From: Silene latifolia
Lineage: Eukaryota > Streptophyta > Magnoliopsida > Caryophyllales > Caryophyllaceae
Reading direction: 5' to 3'
DNA: 64,000 nucleotides
Assembly: GCF_048544455.1 (NCBI RefSeq)
Contig: NC_133534.1
Span: forward strand, 35,216,217-35,280,216
The position numbers were made by a program, and so were the translations under genes. The notes beneath the pieces are model-generated. The model was given only the letters and a program-made list of their open reading frames with translations, did not search any database and was not told the DNA's origin. This document shows positions 46,998 to 57,232 of the stretch, piece by piece (position 1 is the stretch's first letter; each line of letters starts with the position of its first letter).

Positions 46998-47474
46998 ATC
47001 ACATTGGTGGTGTCAAGAACATTCTTAAGTACCTACGGAGGACTAAAGATTGGGCATTGACTTATGGAGGCTCTCAAAAGCTATGCGCAACCGATTCGCA
47101 GATGCTAGCTTCCAAACGGATCGAGATGACTCGAAATCTCGGTCTGGATTCGTTTTTACTCTTAATGGCGCTCGAGTCACTGGAAGAGTTCCAAACAAAC
47201 TGTTACAGCAGATTCTACGACTGAGTCCGAGTACTATGCCGCGTCTGAAGCTACAAAGGAAGCGATATGGATGCGTCAATTCTTACATGGACTATCCGTA
47301 GTGCCTAGTTCGAATGACCCGATAACCATCTATTGTGACAATAGTGGTGCCATCTTCCAAGCTAAGGAGCCAAAGTCTAGCAACAAGTCTAGACATGTAC
47401 AACGGAAAGCTCATCTAATCCGAGATTACGTGGAGCAAAAGGAAGTAGTGATAGAAAAGATTGCTACGAGATGA
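46998..47474 (+). pseudogene. Inner Copia RNase H, fragmented
   Basis: The pieces GVKNILKYLRRTKDWALTYG, FQTDRDDSKSRSGFVFTLNG and TIYCDNSGAIFQAKEPKSSN/KSRHVQRKAHLIRDYV lie in three frames. All are standard Copia RNase H blocks. At least three frame changes make it non-functional. Confidence 0.85.
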
Positions 47475-48421
47475 TAACAAGCAGATCCTCTCACTAAACC
47501 ATTACGACAAGATAAGCATGAAGGGCACGTTAATTCCATGGGAATTAAACGTGTTCCTAAGTTGTAGTACTCTTTTATGGATTAGATTCATTCCCTTTTG
47601 TACTATATACGACATCATCGTTTTGATATTTATATATTTTGTCTTTCATGTGGAATTGTGCGACAATTTTTGAACACCACAAAGTGAACTGAACGAACAT
47701 TATATTTTTCAGTCCTTAATTGCCCACATGAGCTGATAACTCTGGCAATTATTTTGTGACGTTGGTTGATGGTGGGTTCAACGAGCCATAAGTTAACCGG
47801 TTGACTGACCAATCACAGAGGCGATTTTTACGGATATTTCGTAGGACACAATTGTGACATCGACGTGGAGTCCTAAATGTTTTATAACATTCGGTGCCCG
47901 GTCGTGGATAGGACTTCCATGATGATCCTAAGAGTCGATTCTTTTGACTATCGACTGTCTCTTGAGACTAAGGCAGATTTTGGGTGACTTTGGTTTCTTT
48001 CTCACGGTCATCCGTAATGTGGGGCCAAGTAGATTTTTTCGGGTCATTTCATGCGTGCTTAGATCGGAAGGAGTCGAGTTGAAGGAAATATTCAGCCTTT
48101 ATCGGGTACTCGATATTTCTCAGGGCCACTCGAGGAGTCAGAATCGAAATGCATGGCCATGCTCGGATACGGATTCGTTTTATCGGTTAAGTTACTCTCT
48201 AGTCGGGGAAACCACTCTAGATACAGATCGATTGTAAAATACGACCTTTGCGGATCCAGATCTGCAAATTGTTTTACATTGAGTGGGAGAAATTTTAAAT
48301 GAATATGAGAATCGGTTATCGCACATACACTTGTACGGACAAGTGGGAGTTTGTTGATTTGTGTCCTCCGTTAGTGCGGATAACGTCATTGCACATACAC
48401 TTGTACGGACAAGTGGGAGCT
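47475..48421 (+). other. Inner Copia 3' region and polypurine tracts
   Basis: No coding content. The stretch ACATACACTTGTACGGAC, then AAGTGGGAG, occurs twice (ending near 48349 and 48419), and GAGTGGGAGAAA occurs at about 48281-48292. The last tract abuts the 3' LTR. After the first comes TGTTGATTTGTGTCC (48352), which resembles the LTR start. Confidence 0.75.
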
Positions 48422-49414
48422 TGTTGGGGCTGGTGTCCTTTACGGTTAGTGCAAGGACTTATAAATCTCTAAAAGGATCAAAGGGCATACTTTTGGTATT
48501 ATTATCAGTTGATCCACGTTTATCAATAACGGTTGGCTTGCTAGATAAGTTTGACGTTATTGTCATACGGATGGCGGTGATCAACTGGTCCCTAAAAGTC
48601 ACACCTATAGGATACGTTTGAGAGACGTGATAAAGGTATGAAAATACGGTCATGTAGATGCCAAATTTGACTAACCAGTTAGTTCGAGTTATTTGACTAA
48701 TAATTAGTCAAAATGTGATGTTGAGATATTTTATTTAATACGGATTAAATAAAAATGGCTAAGACGAATTAAGCGGTTAATTCGTAAAATTAAATATAAG
48801 CGATTTATATTTGATTAATGTATATTGGATAAATTAATTATACGATATTGTCTTTGTCGGACATGTATTAATAATTCAACTAATCCGTGGTATTAGTTGA
48901 TGCTTTAATATCCGATAACCGATGACAGTTTATAATGAAACCGCGTCATATACATTTAGAATTTAACGAATCGGACCATGAGTTAAAACTAAGAGGAAGT
49001 GGAAGCCCACTTCCCCTTGGTAGTCTCGGTTTGGCCGAATTAGAGGAGACAAAAAGGAGAGCCTCTCCTCACTTGTAACCTAATTCATTTGCAAAACATT
49101 TTTAGGGTTTTGAGAAAATTGCCTCTCAAAATTCGGATCTCTCATCCAACGAAAACTCACAAAACGATCCTCTCAATATTGCAAGGCAATTAGAGGATTC
49201 ATTCTAGCACAAGGGCATTTCTCGGACAATCTTGGGTGCATCATTTAGGAGGAGATCTACTTTGATCTCTCATTGCCAATTTGCACTAGGACCGAAGGTT
49301 ATTCCTTGATCTTTATCGTTTCATCATTGTTTTTCGTTTATGACAATAATTTGCATATAAAATTTGCGTTATAATCCTATTATTAAAGGGTCTTATACGG
49401 ATATTAACCCTACA
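48422..49414 (+). repeat. 3' LTR of inner Copia
   Basis: It starts TGTTGGGGCTGG and ends AACCCTACA. It matches 40599-41587 with about a dozen point differences and small indels. Confidence 0.93.
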
Positions 49415-49419
49415 TAGGT

Positions 49420-50298
49420 AAAACCTCAATACAAGTTACTTTACCCTATTAGATGCTTAGTCTGAAATTCACTACATAATTTGAGTCCACTGTGGCGAAC
49501 CTCAACCTAATGTGAATGTTCAATATGATTCCATTATGAGATTTGATCGCGTACGAGATGAAATCACTGTGGTGAATTTACACTTGTCATAATGCGAAAG
49601 TCTCTTACATTCGATATCAAATGATATATTTACACAAATAAATGTAGGCTTACAACAACAATATGATAATTATATTAACTTATGTACTTAATATAAATAT
49701 CACACGAGCATACATAATCAAACATAAGGTATCGTAAACTATAATGCGAGAAGGTACTTATTCATGCTTAAGAGCTTCGATCGAGTGAAACATTAGCTCG
49801 ATCGAGAACTATTACAAAAAAAAAAACATAATTTTTAACCAAAAACGTCCTGAAACTCAATGAAGACGTCAGAATTAGGCTTAAAAACGCTAACCCTGCT
49901 ATGCAGTCTGGTTTAGAACGCCGTTTACACTCGAAAAACATTATTATAACATCAAAATCCGACACTCAAAACTGATGAACAGTACTTTCTGCGTGAACAG
50001 TGCGCGTGAATAGTGCTGTCGGTGAACCGTGTAGATGTGCGATAAAGAACCATAAACAATAAAATACAAACATCATACGAATTGAAATAATTTGATTAGG
50101 ACATCATAAGAAATGAAATAATTCAATTAGGGCATCATAAGAATTGAAATAATTCAATTAGGGCAGCGGAAACAATCATAATCAAACGAGTAAACAATCA
50201 ACCATGAATGAAAATAATAACATCATAATTAAACATTAATTTCATTCAAAAGACATAATTGAAACATTAATCGAACTATAATCGCAATCACAATCCTC
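49420..50298 (-). other. Outer Copia 5' leader
   Basis: Untranslated leader between the PBS and gag of the outer Copia. It contains TTCGATCGAG and GCTCGATCGAGA near 49786 and 49797, and three near-identical AT-rich units (GAAATAATTCAATTAGG) near 50085-50165. No ORF of interest. Confidence 0.6.
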
Positions 50299-50309
50299 GC
50301 TCGATACCA
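50299..50309 (-). promoter_or_regulatory. Primer binding site of outer Copia
   Basis: Minus-strand TGGTATCGAGC lies two bases inside the 5' LTR and matches the initiator tRNA-Met site with a small change. Confidence 0.85.
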
Positions 50310-50311
50310 CA

Positions 50312-50728
50312 TGTAAACATAAATTTAGAGGATCTTGATTGCAGTGATAATTACAGATGAGTACTTACGTGGAGTAGTCATTAGATCTGATAAGGAGATT
50401 CCTTGAAATTAACAAGAAGATAAACTCCAATCTTTTGCCTTTTCCTGTCTCCCTTATTCTCTAATTATCTTCTTGTGTGTTTCTCTTAATGAATATGAAT
50501 TAGGTTCAAACCACAAACAAGTGTAGCTTTTATTATATAGGTGGCAGGAGGGGCATAATTAGATAAGTGAGCCTAATATGTTAATGGCCTGTAAACATTA
50601 ACCGTAATCCACTTAGTCTATTACTCCGACTAAAAACCCGAAACATCATATTTAGCTATTATCTATTAGAGTGACTGACATCAGTAATTAAGTCCACATA
50701 ATAGAAAATTAATATGATAATTCTTACA
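50312..50728 (-). repeat. 5' LTR of outer Copia
   Basis: It is 417 bp and its partner is 22654-23077. TSD TACGC follows at 50729-50733. Confidence 0.92.
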
Positions 50729-50733
50729 TACGC

Positions 50734-51110
50734 TAATGATTAAGGCATGAGTCATTAATTGCTGGTTAGAAATGGTGTACTTAGCTGGTCATCATTTTCT
50801 GGGATATAAGGGACTACATTTTCAACCCTTATGATTGAGATAACAAATAATTAGGGCAGCCAAATACAGATATAGAATACGACTATACGACTTGGTTAGT
50901 CTCCTTGCTTGTAATGTAAGTGTACGTTGTTATCAGTCTTATAACTACTTTAACTTATTAATTCTTATTTCATTCATTATACAAACGGTTGTAATAAATT
51001 ATAATTAGAGAGTATGTCGGGGAATTAATTCATCATAAATAAGAACGACTTGAATTATTCAAGTGGATTGAATACATGATGAATATATGTGGAGCTGAAA
51101 CCAATCAGTA
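50734..51110 (+). other. Spacer
   Basis: AT-rich sequence. No feature seen. Confidence 0.4.
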
Positions 51111-51290
51111 GGTCTTCCTTGCGACGGGTCGGATATTGCGACGGGTATTATGTGAGTGGAAATGGGTAGAGGGGACAAGGTGGGCACCCACCCCATGTGC
51201 TTTGTCTCTCACCTTATGGATTTTTTGTGAGACGATATGGTACCCGTCGCAAGTTTGCGACGGATACCCTCCGTCATAAGGGAGAATTTG
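51111..51290. mobile_element. Fold-back MITE, GCGACGGGT-type ends
   Basis: TTGCGACGGGTCGG and TTGCGACGGGTATTATGTGA at the left are mirrored by TGGTACCCGTCGCAA and TTGCGACGGATACCC at the right. A TGTGAG/CTCACC symmetry lies inside. It is about 180 bp. Confidence 0.7.
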
Positions 51291-51331
51291 TGGAAACCAA
51301 TAATCCTAAATCCATAAAATTATAAAAATAA

Positions 51332-53049
51332 GGAATAATTGACGGAAATAATCCCACCTTTAGATCATCTTCTATAAATAATTCCACCTTTTAGTAATCC
51401 GAAAATAAACTCACCTTTTACCTCCATCTTTAAACAATCCTTCCATATATGTAACAATCCTCCCATATATGTGACTTGTTATAGTAGGTAATATTGCTAA
51501 CATGTTAGAGTTTTCTTATTACCAAATCATTTCTCTCTCCTTTAAATTTCTCTTCTCTGTTTAATTATTCACACCTGACCCTTAACTTTTTCTACCTCCA
51601 TTTTTATGAACACAAAAAAAATGTTATACGGAGTAGCATTCAACAATGATAAATCTTTCTAAAATAATTAGTATATGCACTTAATTTTGTTGTACAATTG
51701 TACAAATTACACTTCAAAGTTAACATTTCTAACCAAAACAAGAAAGTTAGCAAGATCCTCTTCAAAATTCTTAACCCTCCATCCAACATAATACGGAATA
51801 TGTGTTCATTTCCCACCTTCTTAAACAATGCACCATGCTAAAAAGTATGATGAAAACATTTAAGTAAAATAACAAGGCCACTTGATTATAATCACTTGTT
51901 GAAAGATTGGCGTCAAAAACATCAATAATTAATAAAGAAACGTATAATTAACTTAAATACATAACAAACAACACCAACCTTAACTAAATAATTAGCTAAT
52001 GGTGGTATTGTCTTCTCTTATTTGAACCGATAATCTAAAAAAGATGAAGGGGGGTTTGATGAATTACTTGGTGATCAATCATTTTAATTGAAAGAGGAGA
52101 CAAAAAGATGAAGTGGAGTCATTAATCGTCACTTGCACATCTTGTTAACAATGGAAGAGTATGATCCGTATGTGGTCTATATGTATGTGCTTTTATTGAA
52201 ACTTTCTGATTATTTTGATTGTGGCTTTAATGGTGAATCTTTTTGTTTCTTTCATCTTTCTGGAATTATTACCAATTAAGGAAGGTAAACACACAAGATG
52301 CGACAAAGAAATGGAACAAACAATGATCAGAAATGAAGGGGAAGGAAATGGTGTACATAAACCAGTTTCGACTCCTGCAACTACAGCATATCTGACGGTA
52401 GTCGAATGCTAAAAGGCACACCTCCGCTACCAGCACTGGTTTACAAACTGCACAAATCACTTGTTAAGGGATCGAGGAGCCCAATAATCACTGAAAAGCG
52501 CGAAACCATAGACAACAATAACCGGAAACTACGGGAATGGTTACCAAGGTGAGTGAAGTTTTTATACGGATCTAGAGTGAAGGATCGAAACAATTTGGGA
52601 CATGAATGACTTTGGCGATTGAGAAGAGGGAATGATGAAAGTGTAGAGGGAAAGGGAAAGTGTGAGCAGGAGGTAAAGAGAAAGGAAGAAATGTGAAGGA
52701 TGTGTGTTGTGGGCGGCTGAGATTAGAGGCAGCAAAGGATGGACGGCTAGGATGAATCACTATTGCTAAGCACTGTTCATTGGAGAGCACTGTTCATTGG
52801 AGATACTGTTCCTAAGCTACAGTTAGTCGACTTTCATGCCTTTTAAGATGGAAGGATAAGGAAGTGGGAGATGAAAAATTTAGAAAGGATAATAAGTTAA
52901 GAGACTAGAAACCGTTTAATCAGGTAACAAGTAAAATAGATCGTTTAAAGAAGACATGGTTTAAAGTTTGGACTATTTTTGGATTAATGAAAGGTGAGAT
53001 CATTCTTGAAAGATAACATAAAGGTGGGATTACTCCCATCAATTTTTCC
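51332..53049 (+). mobile_element. Pack-MULE-like element A
   Basis: The ends GGAATAATTGACGG and CCATCAATTTTTCC are inverse, and inverse similarity continues for about 100 bp (AATCCCACCTTTA at both ends). A perfect 9-bp duplication TAAAAATAA lies at 51323-51331 and 53050-53058. There is no transposase. The interior differs from the terminal sequence and holds an exon-like stretch at 52387-52548. A short duplication (GCACTGTTCATTGGAGA twice, near 52769) lies inside. Confidence 0.85.
52387..52548 (+). pseudogene. Exon-like captured gene fragment, origin unknown
   Basis: Between a CAG acceptor and a GTGAGT donor one frame stays open for 53 codons: ISDGSRMLKGTPPLPALVYK, then LHKSLVKGSRSPIITEKRET and IDNNNRKLREWLPR. 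The splice-site bracket and amino-acid make-up suggest a host exon picked up by the element. I do not recognise the parent gene. Confidence 0.5.
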
Positions 53050-53246
53050 TAAAAATAATGGTTTTGTTTATAAGAGTAAATTATCAATTACACCCATGCT
53101 TAATCCACGTTTTACATTTACTCCCACATCAATTTTTTTTTGTAATTTACATCCAAATTAATAGCTCAGTTTAGAATTTGCACCCAAAGCCATTTTCAGG
53201 TGAAAAACTTTATAAAATGACCAAATTGCTCCCGCATGTACAACTA

Positions 53247-53591
53247 TCAATAAACCTGTGAGTGATGACAACATTGAAGCTGTGAACAATTCCAAAGGTC
53301 CAATCGAACCAGATTAGGAAGAAATGCAGCCAAGTTGTCGCCTGCTGCCCATCTAGGCATTGTCACTCCACGGTACCTCACCAAATACACCACCTTCAAA
53401 TTGGCATGTGGCTGCAGAGCTCCCAACAACTCTTCCTCGTAATCTGCCAGTTTTTCATCACTTCCTTCATGCTTGCATTCAAACGTAATGGTGTGGAGGT
53501 GCTCCTTGTCCCTAATATAAGCCTCCTCTTTAACAGCATGATCTTTGACAAATGCATCATTTCTTGGGAAGTGGATAACAATCTCAATCAT
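53247..53591 (-). pseudogene. NB-LRR resistance-gene LRR fragment
   Basis: The frame reads KEHLHTITFECKHEGSDEKL, then YEEELLGALQPHANLKVVYL and VRYRGVTMPRWAAGDN, then FLPNLVRLDLWNCSQLQ. This is the first part of the LRR domain of CC-NB-LRR proteins (EELLEALQPHPNLKxL, RYRGxxxPRW). There is no NB-ARC domain and the piece stops after one or two repeats. It lies between the two terminal repeats of a MULE, so it was captured. Confidence 0.85.
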
Positions 53592-53739
53592 CCTTCCCTA
53601 TTTCACTTTTTACCCTAATTTCATCCAAATATTTCCCCCAAATCTTCCCCTTACAAATTCTCTAAAATTTCGCAATAATCCCAATAAAACCTTAATGATT
53701 AATAGATTGTAACAATTATTATTTGATTAAATAATTAAA

Positions 53740-53767
53740 CTAGTATAGTGCCCGTGCGAATGCACGG
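53740..53767 (-). mobile_element. Helitron-like 3' terminus
   Basis: On the minus strand a hairpin (CCGTGC-ATTC-GCACGG, 53767-53752) is followed eight bases later by CTAG (53743-53740) and then T. This is the arrangement of Helitron 3' ends. No matching 5' end (TC...) was located, so this may be only the 3' fragment. Confidence 0.45.
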
Positions 53768-54788
53768 TATTTTAGAATGTCATGTGTAGAGAACCTAACA
53801 ATTAGAGCTAATAATAATAATATATAAATGAACTTTGAATTTTATTTGTAATTATCTACAATTGTTAATGTGTAAAAATACTAAGAATTAATATAGAACG
53901 AATTTTACATTTTTACTCAGAATAAGTTTATGATTAAAAAAAGAAGATTCTTAGTTTAATTACAAAAATTTATGCTTATTTTTACGCATTTGAAGCATAT
54001 AACTATTTTTGTAATTTTTGTTACAACATACAGAGTAACAATTTAAACGGAGTAAAAAAATTTAAAGAATAAAAAAGTGAAAAAACACACTGATTTTAAT
54101 AATATGAGTAAAATATGCATATGTTTTGAATAGAAAATTTACGACATTTAAAATACATATATTTGACTAATGAGAAAATAATGAATAAAATAAATTTGGC
54201 CCAACTATAAAAGCTGCGGTGTTTGATAAGATACTTTGACACATAAAGACCATATATTAGGTCCAATACATATCTAGATAAAGTTAGGCCCAATTTCTAG
54301 TTAAAAGCATTTAGGCGGGAAAATTTTTAGTTTTTTTATTCTTTTAGTTTAAGGAGGATTGGGGAAGAGAGAAGGATGGAGAGGCAATGAAGGAGGAGAA
54401 AACATATAAGCTTAATTAAGGAAGAAAGGAGGACAAAATCGTCCAAAAATAAATGTTTAACCCAAAAAATTTGAAAATTGACGGAAATTTCACCTGAAAA
54501 TGGCTTTGGGTGCAATTTATAACATGAGCTATTAATTTGGGTGAAATTTATTAAAAAAAATTGACGTGAGAGTAAATGTAAAAAAATGGGTTAAGCGTGG
54601 GTGTAATTGATAATTTACTCTATTTATAAATAGCATATTGAATGAAATTAGTAGATTTCGACCTAAATAGTAGATTGACCATCAATTTACTATTTGCTTG
54701 TGTTTGGTAAACAACATATTAGTCTGATAACATATTGGTCGGAATTTACTGTTTTTGAATATACTGCTAATTACAAACGCCCTTTTTT

Positions 54789-55020
54789 TTGTAACGAGGA
54801 AACATCTCTCATTAGCAGCCTAGGGTGATAAACTTTTGAGAGACCAAATCCCGAAAGATACACGACAGCAGGGTAACCGACACTCTCGTTTAACAAACCC
54901 CGAAAGTCCCCGTGCAATAATCGCATATTGCCCATGCAGGGAGTCGAACCCATAACTTCGCAATTCATGCTATTACATGCTTTGAGGGTGACCCACGCTC
55001 CAATGCACTCACAACACTTG
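54789..55020 (-). mobile_element. SINE, minus orientation
   Basis: On the minus strand a tRNA-like head (GTGCATTGGAGCGTGGGTC; B box TTATGGGTTCGACTCC) opens the element and a T run at its left end is the poly(A). ATTACAAAC, an extra base and CCC flank both sides (54770-54788; 55021-55039), one mismatch apart. Confidence 0.75.
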
Positions 55021-55039
55021 ATTACAAACCCCCTTTTTT

Positions 55040-55769
55040 AATCATGCTATTTAGATTAATAGTCAAACTCTTACTAAAATCTGATAACCTTAGTCTGTTA
55101 ACGTTGTCCACTGTTAAATGTTAATAGGGGCGTCTAAGGTCTCGTGCAACCACGGGCGAGGGAATTGGGCCTCTAGTTTTGGACACCTAATTAGAAGCAT
55201 TATTGTTGAAATTCAATACAAACATCGAAATATAATACACTTGTACATTCATATTTGGGGCCTCATTTTCTTGTAGTGCACCGGGCATTTATTTGTTTTA
55301 AGACGCCCATGACTGTTAATAATGTGTATATACTATACATTTTGCAATACACATAATAAACAATAATGAAATTGAAAGCAATAAATCCTACCAACATATA
55401 CTTAATCAGTACCAATATATTCATATAAGGAATTCCTGTAAAAATTGGTTTTTTTAATATATATCCTATGACGATACATGTTAGATAGATTTATTTGAAA
55501 ATTGAAAAGTTATTTAATAAATATGATGAAAATTAAAGTATAAAATCACTTTTTTTTTTTATTTTTTTTATTTTTTTATTATTACGATATTTATTATCAA
55601 ACTTTTCCATTTATGTCTTTTTAATTACGGAATAATACGTACCCTTAATTTCTTAAGGCACATACTTAAAAAACCGATATTACAAATATACTCATCGTTT
55701 GAGCACTTTGGAGTGAGTAGTAATAATATTATTATGGGGATATATCATATATATATATATAGAAGGTGT
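55040..55769 (+). other. AT-rich spacer
   Basis: An AT dinucleotide run lies at 55748-55764 and poly-T stretches near 55555. No gene or element was recognised. Confidence 0.4.
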
Positions 55770-56802
55770 TTAGATTCTACGGAGAGAATGCTCCTCAGGA
55801 ATACTATGAAGAGCAGGCTTCCAAAACCTAGACTTTTGCCCTTGTCGAGCTTGACGAACTCTCCTTCTCTTTAAAAGATCGTTCATTCGCATTTCCATCG
55901 ATGTCAATGATGATTTCAATGTCGACGAAGATGATTCATGGCAGTGGCGTCGTTAGAGGGGGTGCGATGGATGCACCCGCACCCCCCGAAATTTGGAAAT
56001 GTATACATTTTAGTTTTCATTATTACCATTATTCTGCTCTGGTGTGAGTGGTAAACTGTGATGCTACCTTCTCCGACTTCTAGGGTTCAAATCCCGCTGC
56101 CCACAATTTAATTTTTTTCCCGCAAATTTACATATTTACGTGTATGCATTTTAGGTAAATATTATTTTCATGTTGTATACACCAATACACCTATTATTCA
56201 TTTAAAATACTTTTGTAGAACGGTCTTACCCACGTTTTCATAAAACGGGTTTGTTTTTAATAATTTCTTTTACCCACTAATATGCGTATGTTGGATTCGT
56301 TTTACAATAATTTGATATAAAATTGCCATACACACGACTAATGGTTATGATTTCATGCCAAAATTATGGGTTTATTTTTTAGTCAATGTTACGATTTCAT
56401 GCCATCATTCCTAATTCCTCAAGAAAGCTATTTTTTATTATAAATAAACTCTAGGGTTGATGTCCTTTAAGTCTCGCTACTAACTCGACGCATTCTAGTT
56501 AATGAATTTTTGCACCCCCACCGTCTAAATCCTAGATACGCCACTGATTCATGGTTCCGAAAATCATCAATGCTATCCAACATTTGCTTCAAATCTTGTT
56601 TTTTCACCAAAATCTTCATTTTAACCGTCCCATCTTCGACTATACGTGAATTTATGTCTCCATTTTTCACAAGAGTTTGAAGGAGACTTTTGTTCCGAAT
56701 AATAACCTTCTTGTTGTAGACGACGTTTCCCTTTGATGGTCGGACTTCTTTTCTAGGAGAAGCATTGAATAACTCCTCCAATGTCACTGCCATAAACTTC
56801 AA
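55770..56802 (-). pseudogene. Small plant gene interrupted by a hAT-type insertion
   Basis: The minus-strand frame from the ATG at 56802 (or 56793, MAVTLEELFN) reads VRPSKGNVVYNKKVIIRNKS and TVKMKILVKKQDLKQMLDSI, then runs into an insertion at 56546. On the other side, starting at 55933, the same frame resumes (SSSSTLKSSLTSMEMRMN, KRRRVRQARQ, RFWKPALHSIPEEHSL) and stops at 55770-55772. The two parts (256 + 164 bp, one TSD copy counted) total 140 codons including stop with no shift. The family appears to be a plant-specific uncharacterised group with a VKMK(I/V)xVxKQ(D/E)L core and a terminal WxPxLxSI motif; I do not know its function. The present allele would run from codon 86 into element sequence and end after about 25 wrong residues. 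The rest of the frame is undamaged, so the break is recent. Confidence 0.8.
55942..56546. mobile_element. hAT-type non-autonomous element
   Basis: It is 605 bp. It begins CAGTGGCGT and ends ACGCCACTG, with further inverse similarity (GGGGGTGC inside the left, GCACCCCC inside the right). The 8-bp duplication ATTCATGG at 55934-55941 and 56547-56554 is perfect, as expected for hAT. It contains a tRNA-B-box-like stretch (AGGGTTCAAATCCCGC near 56082-56097). No transposase. Confidence 0.9.
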
Positions 56803-57063
56803 TCTCTACTACTTTGTACTAAAGATATTAAACTATCGATTTTGATTGAGATGGTTTTCTCGAAGTAAACTTTTCTCGAGTTTTGGAATTTTTGTTTAGG
56901 TTTTGTTATGAAAAATTATGTAAAATAGAAGATTATGTATAGTTTCAAATTTTTGTTGTACAAAAAATAATTGCTTGTGAATTGTAATGAATATGAATTA
57001 AGTGAACTATATATACTGATGTAAGGTAAGCCAACTATTAGAGAAACTATCATCCACTCTCTG

Positions 57064-57232
57064 TTAAGACGGATATATCCGTAACAAATTTGTAACGGAT
57101 CAAATATCATCCACACGTAGATAAGACAAAAATCAAAGTATTTAAGAAGTCACAAATGACTTCTTTTTATCTATCTATTTAGGTGATATTTAACCCGTTA
57201 CAAACTTGTGACAGACATATCCGTCGGAAACA
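57064..57232. mobile_element. Fold-back MITE, GACGGATAT-type ends
   Basis: AAGACGGATATATCCGTAAC, then TTTGTAACGGATCAAATATC, is mirrored by GATATTTAACCCGTTACAAA and GACATATCCGTC. It is about 170 bp. The fold is perfect over much of both arms. It resembles 21745-21912 in its ACGGAT/ATCCGT ends. Confidence 0.75.

Larger units (their letters stand above)
40599..49414 (+). mobile_element. Inner Ty1/Copia retrotransposon, 8.8 kb
   Basis: LTRs lie at 40599-41587 and 48422-49414, with TSD TAGGT at 40594-40598 and 49415-49419. It is inserted in the leader of the outer Copia in opposite orientation. The LTRs show roughly a dozen differences by eye, so this insertion looks older than the gypsy. Leader (1.9 kb), gag, protease, integrase, RT and RNase H follow in Copia order. 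Confidence 0.93.
22654..50728 (-). mobile_element. Outer Ty1/Copia retrotransposon with two nested insertions
   Basis: LTRs at 22654-23077 (3' LTR) and 50312-50728 (5' LTR) are highly similar. On the minus strand they start TGTAAGAATTATCA and end TTTACA. The target duplication TACGC lies at 22649-22653 and 50729-50733. Subtracting the gypsy (26833-39548), the inner Copia (40599-49414) and one copy of each TSD leaves about 6.5 kb, normal for a Copia. The order on the minus strand is 5' LTR, PBS, leader, gag, protease, integrase, RT, RNase H, PPT, 3' LTR. That integrase precedes RT proves the Copia class. Confidence 0.93.
53074..54620 (-). mobile_element. Pack-MULE-like element B with NB-LRR fragment
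   Basis: The terminal inverted repeats are about 150-170 bp (GAGTAAATTATCAATTACAC; inside, GCACCCAAAGCCATTTTCAG at both ends). The 9-bp flanks TGTTTATAA (53065-53073) and TATTTATAA (54621-54629) differ at one base. The interior holds a resistance-gene fragment and a Helitron-like terminus. Confidence 0.85.
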
